64,000 nt of DNA, taken from NCBI GenBank assembly GCA_039654915.1, contig CM077597.1:35686001-35750000 (forward strand). The letters are read 5' to 3'. Under the pieces are notes generated by a model. It saw nothing but the letters and a program-made list of their open reading frames with translations. It ran no database searches and was not told the origin of the DNA. Below are positions 43,738 to 55,523 of this stretch, piece by piece. Source of the stretch: Aquilaria yunnanensis (taxonomy: Eukaryota > Streptophyta > Magnoliopsida > Malvales > Thymelaeaceae). The position numbers and the translations under genes are program-made. Position 1 is the stretch's first letter; each line of letters starts with the position of its first letter.

Positions 43738-46700
43738 TGTTACCACCTTACAAAAATGGGAGAATTACAAGTGTGGCATAATGGTAAAAAGCCATTATAT
43801 TGTGTAATTCTCATCATAGTGATTGAAGTGTGGGGGTAAAAAGCATGATCAACACCTCCTTAAAAGTGTTCCAAGTTGGTAATTTGGCCCCCAAGAAAAG
43901 CCTTAAGGATTGCTTGTTTGTCAAACAACTTATGGACTTTTTTGTAAGGTTTTGGAAATCTGGTTACTTAATTGCAAAACTTTCAAGAAAGAGCTTTGGA
44001 GAGTTATGGGAAGAATATGAATGGTATGAAAGTGCTATTGGAGGACCAAATTTCTTATGGAAAACAAGTGTGGGCAAAGAAAACACACAAAGGGCTTAAG
44101 GACCTAAGTGTCCTAGTGTAGGCCTTTGGTTGTTTATGCTTTTGACTTGAGTGAAATGGAGAATATTTGGGGTTATCCCACTCAAGGGAGGACAGCTAAG
44201 GAATGGCAGGGATATGGTCAATGTGGGCCAAGAAATTAAGCATAATAAACCAAGGTTCTGTAGCAAGGAGAAGGACATAAAGCAACGTTAAGCTTGTTAA
44301 GTGTGTTTTGCGCTCTTAAGCTCATTTAAGACCATTTAAATGGCCAACTCACTTATCTCTCTCCCATTTTTAGCATCCTCTAGCCCAAGAAAATAGCCAC
44401 ACTTCCTTCATAGCCACCACACCTTCAAACTAGCAATTGATTAAAATTGAAGGCAAAAGGAAGCAATTGGAAGCAAACTAGAGCTATTGCTTGGATACTT
44501 CAAGGATCAAGCTTGATTTTTGGCCTACCCACTCTGGTAAGGGTTCTCTTACTCTCATGGGTTGTTTTCTATATTTTCAAGAAACCATGGAGCTATGCCT
44601 AATCTTGGAAGAGAGCCATGAGCTTGATGAACCAAGCTTAGTGAGGGGAGTGCACTTATTGAAGGTTTTGTGACCTAGTGTGAAGTGCAAAATGATGGCA
44701 ATGAAGTGAAGGTTTCTAAAGGCCAAAGTTAGTACTAAGTAGTGTTAAAATCCCCCTAAGACCAAGCATTCACTTGAGGAGGGCTGCCATAGTGATTTAC
44801 TTAAGTTTATTGCATGTTTTATGGACTAACCTATGGTTTATCTTGCTGGCATATTTCATGTATTTGTTGGTTATGAATGGCTACTGCATTTGGTTGCTAT
44901 ATCTTGTATATATGCATTGTGGTTTTGTATTTTTCTGTATTTGGATTCAATTTTTGATGATCGTCACATTTCCTTAAGAAACCAAGTGTTTCCCATAGTA
45001 AGTTTCCCAATGAAACTTACTCCCCTCAATTGTGCCATTTCAAGTCTAGCAGAAAGATCACATTCAAACTAACCATTGTGGTTTGAGTTTTGATTTGAAA
45101 TTTTAGATACATGAACTTTCATGTGTCTAGGTATTATCTGGAAATTTTGGTGATTTTAGGAGCACATTTAGTATTTTAGGTGATGGTGCTTATTGTGTTA
45201 TGTAGCAGCTGTCCAACATCCTGTTTCTAGAGTCCATTGTGTCTCAAGCACTCTTGTAACCTATTTTGTGTATTTAGCTTGGTTAAGACCATTATTTAGT
45301 TCATATATGCATGTACATGTAGTGTATGTAAAATGAGACAAGTATGTGAACATTTGAGTAATGTTTTGTCATGTATGTGATGTAGTGCAAAGTTGCCTAA
45401 GTGTGAATGATAGGCTGCTTACTTGTAAATTCTGTCTTGGCCACATAAAGTGGCTAGATGCAAGAGAATGTAATTCCGATTTGTATTGGACATGTATGGG
45501 ATAGCCTTGGAGGGCTTACCCCTTGTGCCTGAAGTGTTTGTACACTTATGAAATATTGTATGGGCAAAATGGTCATAAAGTGACCAGAATTTTGACTCTG
45601 TACTCAAAGTTCTATATCTCCCTGTGTGGAATTAATCTTGGTATGAAATTTTGACCACATCTAGAACACATCTAGAGGTTGAACTGGGATTTGGAATTTC
45701 TAAATTTGGAGCTCTGTTTCCAAATATATGAAATTGCAAATATGGCTAGGTTACTGTTCATTTGGTCAGAATTTTGTAACCTACTTAAAAAATCCATAAC
45801 TTGGTCCATAGGTGGGCTATTGATGTAAAAAAAATTCCATGATTTGCTATAAATCTGTACTTGATAATGGAGCAAATAAAATAAGGGGTTACTATTGGGT
45901 TTCAGGAGCCAAACAGTGCAGCCGAATTTAACCAAAACCCTCAAGGATCCAAGTGAAACGAGGTAAACCGGGTGTTCGAAAATTTTTATACCTAATTTTC
46001 AGTTGAGATCTCTCACTTAACTGTAGAGTTGAATCACAAAACCTGAATAGTTGACATGTTCAGGCTCTCTTTGGTATCCACACAAGCCTCTCAGGATCAC
46101 CACGCTTCCACCACGTCCCAGTAGATGCGTTTCTCTTGCGCTCGCAGTGCTAGCTTGCGTCCTCCAAGGAATTGCAACAGAAACGTGCGGCTGCCTTTTT
46201 AGGAAGCTAGGGCAAAGAGACCTGCGAATTTTTCACTAAAAGTTGTATTTATAGTGAGACTCAACTTCCAGGCCAAATGGGTTTCGAAGCCCTAATCCAA
46301 TTAGGCTTTAATTTCGAGCTTAATAATGGCTCAACTATTGGGCCCATTATTAATATGAAATTATTGTGAAACCATAACCCAAATAATTAGCCCATGCACT
46401 CTAATGATCCAAATAGCTCTATGTGTGCGACCCTATAGGCTCCTACCACATTGGTAATTATCATAAATCACATTTATGATCATAAGCAATGAGCGGTGTC
46501 TAGCAACACATCATTGTTACCCAAGTGACAAGATTGTCGGTAATTCGACTAAACCTTTATGATCATCATCGATATATGTCATTGTCCCTTTGTCCAAGAT
46601 ATCAAGACTAAACATGAGACATGGAATGTGTCACTCTCATATAGCCCAATCTTTGGTTTCTTGATTTTCGAGTAGACCAACTTAAACTGATGACATTGAT

Positions 46701-47612
46701 ATCGTATATCAACTCATCCGAGCATGGCCATGCATTTTCTAAGTCTCACTCTATCATGGGGTCCGAAGATATCACTCCCGTTACATAGGAGGGACAAATC
46801 CCATCTTGATCATACAAATCCCTCTGCATGATATGTGACATACCTAATGACCTCCTTCAAGTTCACTCAGTTATGAGCAACAAAGGAAAGTATCAAAGTA
46901 TGTGACTCACATGTAGGGAACCTTGATCATCTTAGGTCGAAGGACTACATATACCATAATCACTATGAGAATCATTTATGACACTCATATAACGATCCAT
47001 GTAGTGTTCTCATGGTGGGTCGGTCCAGTACACAAGTTCTCTAACTTGTACCCATATGTAGACTGCACATCTCATATTAGTCTCCACATATGCTAGTCGT
47101 TATGTATTATTGCTAGACTAGAGACATTTGAGAATATCGTTATTCTAGGGTTACAATTATGTTTACTACGTTACACATAAACAGAACAACAAACATAATT
47201 GCTGGATTAATGCCTTAATAAAATATCATGACTCAATGTGCAAAAATACAATCATCTCATGATTAGCTTTTGGGCACAACACTAACATTTACATGGCTAT
47301 ATTAATACAGTTTATTGGAAGAAGTTTAGGTGCAGTGGCTGGAATTTTTGAACCTAGTAAGAATGCTTAATATGTGGAAGCCAAAACTAAGACTTGCGCT
47401 AGTGTTTTCCTTCTTAACTGCCATAGTGTGCATAAATTTAAATATGTGTGATATGCTTATACCAATGTGCATATATTTACATAGTGCTCAAAAGGGCTAG
47501 TTGACTATATACATAGAGGGGTGTTGTTCTAATGACCTACAGGACATACCAATCCTGGGATTTTAAATGCATACTTTGGCACCATAACTGGATTACCCCA
47601 TAATGGGTAATA
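43738..47612 (+). mobile_element. Solo LTR-D, TSD AAGAA, interrupted
   Basis: It starts TGTTACCACC and ends TGGGTAATA. AAGAA is found at 43733-43737 and 47613-47617. Removing the nested copia LTR leaves about 2475 bp, in line with 2447 and 2473 bp in the other complete copies. The forward frames 43830-44099 and 44774-45072 are not conserved among copies and are not genes. Confidence 0.9.
45893..47287 (-). mobile_element. Solo copia LTR, 1395 bp, TSD GTTAC/TTTAC
   Basis: On the reverse strand it runs from TGTTAGTGTTGTGCCC (47287) to CTCCTGAAACCCAATA (45893). The flanks are GTTAC (45888-45892) and TTTAC (47288-47292), one mismatch. The other LTR-D copies read GGGGTTACATGG uninterrupted here, which proves the insertion point. 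Confidence 0.9.
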
Positions 47613-47768
47613 AAGAATATCATTATTCTAGGGTTCTAATTATATTTGATTACATTACATAAAAACAAACAACGAACACAATTATTGGAACGATGCCTCA
47701 ACAAAATATCACAACTCAATGTGTAAAAGACAATCATCTAATGATTGGCTTTGCTCACAACATTAACA
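47613..47768 (-). mobile_element. Copia LTR fragment hosting the solo LTR-D
   Basis: It matches the 5' end of the Angela LTR (reverse strand start at 47768, TGTTAATGTTGTGAGC). Its other side continues for only 18 bases left of the solo LTR-D (43720-43737, ACCAGGGACATTTAAGAA) and then stops abruptly at integrase sequence, so most of this LTR is deleted. Confidence 0.8.
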
Positions 47769-47769
47769 A

Positions 47770-48960
47770 GAAGGTCGACTAGAAAGGAAGTTTGCTAGAG
47801 AAATCCATAACTTGACTAAAAAGTTCCCCTGCTACATCAGAAGGCAGCACGTGAAGCGAATCTCATGTCGAAACCTTGCTACCCGTAACTTGAAGCGTAT
47901 TCACAATGAGAAAGATCTGGCATTTTTTAAACATGAATCTATTTGTCAGACTTCTCTTTCTCCCTGAAGATGTGATGAGAACTGACTGGATCTACTCCTG
48001 AAAAAATTGTTGGAGAGGATGGATAGAATGGAGGAGCAGATAACGAGAAAGCCAATGGGGACTCACTTGTTCGGAATCCCTATCAATCATGAGGCTCTTT
48101 TTGTTCCGACCATTTAGAATGCTCCAATCCTACCAGAATTCAAAGTACCTTAGCTAGACTCGTATGATGGGAGAGGTGACTCACAAGCACACCTGACCAG
48201 GCACTGAAAGAATATGGTTCCAAGCAGAGCTGAAGAAGCAACCCCATGCAAATGCTTCGAGGTAACATTTTTGGGCCTAGCCACTACTTGGTATAATACC
48301 CTGTCTCCCTCTTTTATTGCATTTTTTCATGAGCTATCTATTCCTTTTACTCACCAATTCATCAAAAGCCACCCTTTGGTGAAAAAATTGACCCAGCTGT
48401 TCAACATAGTTCAAAGAGAAAGCGATAATCTCCGAGGCCAGATCAACAAGTTCAACTAGGAGGCTCTTAAAGACATTGACTTATCTCCTGAGGTTTGTAT
48501 CCATGTGATAACGAGGCACCTTTGAAAAGGTTACAACTTAGCTTTTGTGCTCTGAAAGTGGCTGCTGACCACAGCTGGAGAACTTTAGCAACTTGCAAAA
48601 GAGTACATGATCATCGAGGAAATGACAGCAGATGAAGAAAGACTGGAGACTCACTGAATAGATCGTTGGTTCCAGAGTCAACCCCATGGGGAAGATGGAA
48701 GCAGCAAGTAGACCAAGAAGAGCAATGGGAAGAAGAAGATGGCAACCTACTCCCCCCTCAACACTTCTCAAACCAATATTTTGGCTGCATTGGAGAAGCG
48801 GGAAAGAGTCCAATGACCTAAGCTAATGGTCCTTAGCAACAAAAGGAACTTGAAGAAGTACTGTCAATACCATCGAGGTAATGGCCATGACATAGAATAC
48901 TATCTTTAATTGAAGAAGTACATTGAAACCTTACCAAGCAAGGCTAGTTGAGAAGGTATC
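47770..48960 (+). pseudogene. gag: gag of Tat element B2
   Basis: Upstream, a basic stretch with RLERKFAREIHNLTKKFPCY runs to a stop near 47970. The capsid domain reads LERMDRMEEQITRKP near 48015, YDGRGDSQAHLTRH near 48165 and, in an 81-codon open frame (48214-48459), FLGLATTWYNTLSPSFIAFF, FTHQFIKSH and NIVQRESDNLRGQINKFN. The zinc region near 48850-48905 reads KKYCQYHRGNGHDIEYYL, with the last Cys changed to Tyr. These are standard Tat Gag blocks in standard order. Stops recur, for example TAG after KFN and after IEYYL-region text, the latter two codons being TAA and TGA near 48909 and 48950. Confidence 0.8.
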
Positions 48961-49159
48961 TTCAATTTTAGTCATCGAAAAGGGGAAGCACGGATGGTGA
49001 AGCAAAGTATGACCAAGACGAGTATGACTCTAATCAACAAAGGAATTGCTGAAGTCCCAAAAGACAGCTACCACATTCTACAGGAGTGATTCAAACTATC
49101 ACTACAAGACTTCCTTCATCGAAATGGAAAAGGAAGGAAAAATAAATAGCTACACTCAG

Positions 49160-49385
49160 CTTCAAAAAGGCACAAAACTTGCTGATGAGATCCATTGGAA
49201 GCACCATCAATTTCCTTCACGATGACCCTCTTCTAATCACAACCCGAATAGCAAACTAGGATGTGAAAGGGGTCATTTGTAATGATGCATCCATGATAAT
49301 GTATTATTCACTCACATACTTCCGAAGTTGGGCATATCAGCGAAAACCCTTAAACCAATGGTATCCATGACATATGAAGTGGGCC
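49160..49385 (+). pseudogene. Protease of Tat element B2, first part
   Basis: HDDPLLITTRIAN near 49218 matches DDPLLITTHIGN of B1. The active-site region reads VKGVICNDASMIMY, so the D-x-G-S-S signature is lost. It is cut at 49385 by the solo LTR-C and continues at 54457-54690 with KFIIVDVPSPYKSIIKRH and DDVVIFID. Confidence 0.75.
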
Positions 49386-49801
49386 AGTCATGCCTGTGAC
49401 TTGCATATTCTAGGGGCTGTGATTTTTATATGAATCTAATGAATAGAAATGGTTTGAGGAGGCAATGCAAGTCATGAAACACAAGGAGACAAGAAACAAA
49501 CAAGACTAAGTACTCATAATGTGCCCCAAAGACATTCTAAGCGCACATTAATGGAACATGAGAGAAGAATGCTCTATTCCTAAGCCAAAAGTGACTAAAA
49601 TATGGTCCCGTAATGGGTCCTGAGAGGAAGACTCATGGTTTGGGGAAAAATTTTCAAAAAGATTAAGAGCATCACAAAGAAATCAAAGAAGAACACAAGG
49701 GGACTCTCAAGTGCACCCTTGTGTGCACTAAGATGGAATTAAAGGCTATACAGCCTAAAAATTTAAGGAGAATTATGTCAGTCAGTGCCTAAGGTTAAAA
49801 T

Positions 49802-49896
49802 ACAAGTGAGGGTAGTTACATAAGCCCAAAGAAAGATGAATAACACATGGAAAAGAATAAGAACACTCTAGGGCTTATGTAACTACCCTCACTTGT
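49802..49896 (+). repeat. Perfect 26-bp inverted repeat, 43-base loop
   Basis: Left arm 49802-49827 starts ACAAGTGAGGGTAG; right arm 49871-49896 is its exact reverse complement and ends CCCTCACTTGT. All 26 positions pair, in sequence that is otherwise heavily decayed. Confidence 0.95.
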
Positions 49897-50492
49897 GCAA
49901 CCATAGACATGTGAAGGCCCGAAACCCTAAAATCTTGAAAAAGATTACATGAGGTTGATGTTTACCATTTAACTAAGAATGAGGGCTACAATGTAGGCCA
50001 AGAGAAGCTAAAAAACACATGGGAACTCTAAAAACATCCTAGAGTACACTAAAGAGCTCTCGGATGCACTTTAAGTGCTCCTACATTCAGATGAAAGTTT
50101 GAGGGCCTAATTGCCTGAATTAACACATGAAGCGGTTACTCAAACCATGCCACTTGAAGAGCTAAGCAAGAAAAAAGAATATAAAAAATGGCTTAAGCAA
50201 CTTCGAAGGACTTAGACCAAAAGATGGTCAAAAATCCTTAACGGCCAAGTCTATTTTGGCTGAACATTTGCACCACTTGACTAGCTTCAATTAATGCTAC
50301 TTCATAGTTATTTCTTATTGTAGACTTGACTTCTAGATCCTGGTCAAAACTCCTAGCAAGGCTACCAAAATGAAAGTAAAGCAAAAGAACCAAAAAGAAC
50401 CAAAACCAAAACCAAGATGGTGGTGCATGGTAGGTCGACGGTGGTGCTCTTGGTGGGTTGCTGCTTTCTTACTTCTTTCTGCTATCTCAACC

Positions 50493-52965
50493 TATTACCA
50501 CCACACAAAAAATGGAGAATTACAAGTGTGGCATAATAGTCAAAAAGCCATTATATTGTGTAATTCTCTTCATAGTGATTGAAGTGTGAGGGGTACAAGG
50601 TATAATGAACACCTCCTTAAAAGTGTTCCAAATTGGTAACTTGGCCCCCAAGAAAATCCTTAAAGATTGCTTGTTTTTCAAGCAACCTATGGACTTTTTT
50701 CTTAGGTTTTGAAAATTTGGGTACTCAATTGCAAAACTTTCACAAAAGAGCTTTGCAGAGTTATGGGAAGGATATGAATCGTATAAAAGTGCTATTAGAG
50801 GACCAAGTTGCTCATAGAAGACAACTAAGGACAAAGAAAACACAAAAAGGCATAAAGGACCTAAGTGTTTTAATGTAGGCCTTAGGATGTCTATGTCTTT
50901 GACTTAAGTCAAATGAAGCAATTTGGAGTTTTCCCACCTGGGGAAGGGCAGCTATGGATTGTAAATGGGTCAAAAATGTTGGGCATATGTGTACCAATGA
51001 GTTTAGGACAAAGAAACCATGATTAGTGAGAAGGAAAATGACATAAAGCATGGTTAAGCTTGTTTAAGTGTGTTTCGTGGCCTTAAGCTCATTTAAGGCC
51101 ATTTAAGTGCCCAATTCACTTATTTCCCTCCCATTTTTAGCCTCCTCCAGCCCAAGAACATAGCCACACTTCCTCTATAGCCACCATACTTCTAACTTCA
51201 ATTGATTGAAATTGAAGGCAAAAGGAAGCAACTGGAAGCAAACTAGAGCTATTGCTTGGATACTTCAAAGATCAAGCTTGATTTTTGGCCTACCCACTTT
51301 GGTAAGGGTTCTCTTGCTCTCATGTGTTGTTTTCTGTATTTTTAGGCAACCATGGAACTAGGGCTAAGCTTGGAAGAGAGCCATGAGCTTGATGAACCAT
51401 GCTTAGTGAGGGGAGTGCACTTATTGAAGGTTTTGTGACCTAGTGTGAAGTGAACCAAGATGGAAGTGAAATGAGGGTTTCTAGAGCCCAAAGTTAGTAC
51501 TAACTAGTGTTAAAATTCTCCTAAGACCAAGCATTAGCTTGAGGAGGGCTGCCAAAGTGATTTGGTTATGTTTATTATGTGTTTTATGGACTAATCTATG
51601 GTTATTATTACTGCTGCATTTTATGTGTTGGTTGTGAATGGCTGCTGCATTTGCTTGCTATATGTTGTATATATGCATTGTGGTTTTTGTGTTTTAGTGT
51701 CTTTTAATGATGGTTACATTGCCTATTGAATCGAAGTGCCACCCTTACTAAGTTTCTCAACGAAAATTACTCCCCTCAATTCTATTATTTCAGGTTCAGC
51801 AGAAATATCTCTTTCAAATTGACATTTGTGGTTTGAGTTTTGATCTGAAATTTTAGTTACATGAACTTCCTTATGTGTAGTTATTATTTGGAAAGTTTCG
51901 TTATTTTAGGAGCACATTTGGTATTTTTAATGGTGTTACTTATTGTGTTATGCAGCAGTTGTCCAGCATCATGTTCTAGAGTTCATTGTGTTTCAAGCAC
52001 TCCTGTAACCTAGGGTATGTATTTAGCTGATTTAAGATTATTTTTAGTGCATGTATTCATGTACATGTAGTGTATGTGAAATGAGACAGGCATGTCAATG
52101 TTTCAGTAATGTTTTGGCTATGTAAGTGATTTGGTGCAAAGCTGCCTACATGTGAATGATGGGCTGCTTACTTGTAAATTCTGTTTTGGCTACTTAAAGT
52201 TTCTAGATACAAGGTAATGTATTTCTTACATGTAATGGACATATATGGGGTAGCCTTGGAGGGCTTTCCCCTTGTGAATGAAGTGTTTGCACACTTATGA
52301 AATTTTGTATGGGCAAAATGATCATAAAGTGACTAGAATTTTGACTCTGCACTTAAAGTTCTATATCTCCCTGTAGAGAAAAAATATTGCTATGAAATTT
52401 TGACCACACCTAGAGAACATCTAGAGGTTGAACTAGGATTTTGAATTTATGAATTTGGAGCCCTTTACCTAAATATATGACATCACACAATTGGCTAAGT
52501 TAATGTTCATTTAGTCAGAATTTTGTAACCAACTTAAAAAATCCATAACTTGGTCCATAGGTGGGCTATTGATGTAAAAAAAAGAATCCTTGGTTTGATA
52601 TTAGTCTCTACTTGATAATGGAGCAAAGTAAATAGGGGGTTACATGGCTAGAATGATACATTTTTTTAGTGGAAGTTACAGGTGCAGTGGCTGGTCACAA
52701 GAACTTAACAAGATTATCTAATGTGTGGTACCCAAAATGAAGACCTGTGCTAGTGTTTTCCTTCTTTCCTGCTATGGTGTGCATGAAATGTGAATATGTG
52801 TTTGATGGTTAGACCAATATGCATGTGTTTACATAGTGCTTAAGAGGGCCAGTTGGGTATGTACACTAAGGGTAGTGTTCTAATGGCCTACAGAACATTA
52901 CCAATCCTGGGAGTCTAAATGCACAATTGTGGCACCATAATTGGACTGCCCCAAAGTGGGTAACA
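50493..52965 (+). mobile_element. Solo LTR-D, 2473 bp, TSD CAACC/CATCC
   Basis: It starts TATTACCACC (TGTTACCACC in other copies) and ends AGTGGGTAACA. The flanks CAACC (50488-50492) and CATCC (52966-52970) differ at one base. It lies inside the solo LTR-C. Its small frames (50520-50878) are not conserved among copies. Confidence 0.9.
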
Positions 52966-54456
52966 CATCCTCTACAACCTAACCAAACCTCTAGCAAAAT
53001 ATCCTAGAGCCACCATAAATAAAAAGGCAAAGATGAATGAAAACAAAGCAAAACTGAGACATGGTGATGAAAAGCTAGTTCATGGTGGTGTCTATTGTAC
53101 ATGATGTGTGACTAAGCTTCTTTGATGCCATTTTTGTGATATGTAAGGAACCTGGAGGCTATGTAATGGGCTATGTGTGCTTTAAGCACTATGTTAAGCT
53201 AGCTAGTTTGCTTTTGGCAAGAATAGGCTTTTTGTTCAAGTTTGGCCAAGCTTGATCAATCACCTAGAGCTTTATGTTAATTGAATTTAGTCAAAGTGAT
53301 CACCTGAAGAAATTGAAAGAAAATCATGCCTGCTATGTTAAGGAAATTGTGTGTTTGTGGTGTGTGTTTGTGTGCTTCTCTAACTATATGCATGTTTTAA
53401 CCCTTGACTTGTACATATAAGCATATATATTATCTTGTGTATACTACTTTCGGTGTCTTCTTTGCCTTTGTATGCAAGTTATTAAGAAAATTTTGAGGTT
53501 TATATGTATAGCAATGTTATAAACATTGTGAAGGCACTAGGTGTTAGAATTTGGTTCTTACTAAGTACCTATGTATTCATGCCCTCTTTTATGCATTTTA
53601 AGTAATGAAGTGCAAGAGTGAAGGGCTAAGGAACCTCGTAAAGAGTTCTATGTGTAGAGTGGTATGCTTTAGATTCATGGCTTATGAAAAAGGAAGCATG
53701 GAAAAGTTCATAAGATTGATCTAATGGTTGTGTTGTGTGTGTTAGTTTGTAGGGCCTAATGGCTACTATGGGACTTGCTGTGTTTAGATCCATCCAGGTA
53801 TGGGTTAGAGCTAGAAGAGTAATAAGGCAACCTTAGCCTAAGTACTAAGTGAAAATGGAGGTCAAAGTGACAGTGGGCTTAGAGACAATTTGACATATGC
53901 CATGTACCATGCATGACATCTAGAAGATCAAACTTTTGTTGTGTGTAATTTTTGGCGATGTAGTCCCTATTTGCCCAATTTTGGCCTGTAAATATCTGTA
54001 GATAACTAATGGTAAAAGGGGACACGGAGAAGAGCATGGGCTATGCCTTCTATGTATTCTAGGCTTAGGAAAGCCTTAAGCCATTAAGTATAACAAACTA
54101 GGAAAAATGCATGCATGGTCTATAATTACTTAATCTAGTTGTATGTGCATGAATGTGTGCATGTCTTGGCAAAGGCATTAAGGAGACAGAACACACACAT
54201 GAGTCACCAAACCACTTATGCATTCATGAAACCACCTAGGTGAATTCATCTGGTTGAAACTCAGTCAATTAGGTGAATTAAGTAATAAAGCTTTAAAAGC
54301 TTGAGATTACAATCTAAGTTAATAAAAAGTTATGGTTAAGAATCCTGGGAGTCAAAGCCTAATTCGTGATATGAAAATCAACTAAGTAACTAAAAACAAC
54401 TGGTTGACCTCAAGCCTTTTAAAAGGTTTAGGGTGGGGGTGAATTGGGTCCTGATA

Positions 54457-54720
54457 GGGCCCCAATGAACTCCCTGTGTTAGGTGTCATCGAACTACCAT
54501 TTATAGTTAAAGTTAAAGATGTGGCGAGTGGTAAGGAGTTATATGCCTAAGTCATGGCAAAATTCATCATTGTTGATGTTCCCTCGCCATATAAATCCAT
54601 CATCAAAAGGCATACCCAGGGGATGTTACACATGAGGTTAGATATGAGGTTTGTAACCTTGACCATTAAAGCTGAAAAAGATGATGTAGTCATCTTTATT
54701 GATTAGGTTAAGGTCTAAAA
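54457..54720 (+). pseudogene. Protease of Tat element B2, second part
   Basis: After the solo LTR-C the coding sequence resumes with LPFIVKVKDV, AKFIIVDVPSPYKSIIKRH and LDMRFVTLTIKAEKDDVVIF. It aligns with B1 14350-14560. Stops appear near 54549 (TAA, where B1 has no stop) and near 54703. The remainder to 54860 is the poorly conserved linker to RT. Confidence 0.7.
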
Positions 54721-54859
54721 GGTCTTTTTGAAGGCACACTAGCCTCTATCAAAGAAGAGAGTTGATGCCTCAACAGCAACTATGGTAGAAGAACTGTAGG
54801 CAAATGTAAGGGATAAGGCTGAAGGAATAGATGTTAAAATAGAGAGCCTACAGCTCACT

Positions 54860-55523
54860 GAAGGCTGAAGTACCAAGATCGGGAGAAATATGCCTAATGG
54901 GGAAATAGCTGAACTTGTAGATTTCTTAAAATCAAACAAAGATCTATTCACCTACTCGCTGAAGTATGTGCGCAGAATAAACCCGGCCATAATTCAACAT
55001 AGTTTCAACGTTGATCCTCTCACAAAGCCCATAAGGCAAAAAAAGCATAATATGGCCCTGAACATAAGGGAGGTTGAGTACTCTGATTGGTTGAGCAATG
55101 TGGTGATTGCTATGGAAGAAGATAGTAAGAAACTCCAAATGTGCATTAACTTTACCCAAAACACTCATAGCTGTTATCGGCGATAGATGAATTAGTGGAT
55201 TCCACTTTAGGATACAAGGTATTAAGTTTTCTAGATGCTTTTAGTAGGTATCATTAGATCTGATTGAACCCAACTGGTGAGGAGAAAACATCATTCATCC
55301 CCAATCAAGGCACCTTATGCTATATCTAAATGCACTATCAGCGATAGATGAATTAGTGGATTCCACTTCAGGATACAAGGTATTATGTTTTCTAGATGCT
55401 TTTAGTGGGTATCATTAGATCTGATTGAATCCAATTGATGAGAAGAAAATATCATTCATCACCAATCAAGGCACCTTATGCCATATCTAAATGCCCTTCA
55501 GGTTGAAAAATGTAGGAGCTACA
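54860..55523 (+). pseudogene. Reverse transcriptase of Tat element B2, first half, with tandem duplication
   Basis: An open frame of 98 codons (54890-55186) reads LVDFLKSNKDLFTYSLKYV, NPAIIQHSFNVDPLTKPIRQ, SDWLSNVVIAMEEDSKKLQM and CINFTQN. Then comes a block with DELVDST and LSFLDAFSRYH (motif A; its Asp kept), present twice because of a 161-bp tandem duplication, and finally MPFRLKNVGATS at 55491-55526, where an LTR-C interrupts. The catalytic YVDD would follow and is missing. The duplication length is not a multiple of three, so it breaks the frame. Confidence 0.8.
55174..55495 (+). repeat. 161-bp tandem duplication in RT
   Basis: Copies 55174-55334 and 55335-55495 share GCGATAGATGAATTAGTGG and end TATCTAAATGC. 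I count about eleven differences, nearly all transitions. Confidence 0.95.

Larger units (their letters stand above)
49386..54456 (+). mobile_element. Solo LTR-C (chromovirus), TSD GGGCC, with nested LTR-D
   Basis: It starts (A)GTCATGCCTGTGACTTGC and ends GGGTCCTGATA. GGGCC is repeated at 49381-49385 and 54457-54461. Without the nested LTR-D it is about 2593 bp. Tat protease text continues on both sides. Start and end resemble the LTRs at 37928-40907 and 55524. No genes inside. Confidence 0.9.
47769..55523 (+). mobile_element. Ty3/gypsy Tat-type element B2, interrupted
   Basis: Gag, protease and the first half of RT are present, in the same orientation as B1 and with the same protease and RT blocks. 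It is interrupted at 49386 by a solo LTR-C and terminated at 55524 by another LTR-C. Its own LTRs are not seen; the left edge abuts a copia LTR start. Confidence 0.8.

Noticed and set aside
43830..45072. Open frames of 60-89 codons in LTR-D (also at 10696-10890 and 50633-50878)
   Set aside because: Equivalent positions in the other LTR-D copies are shifted or stopped; they are chance frames in an LTR.
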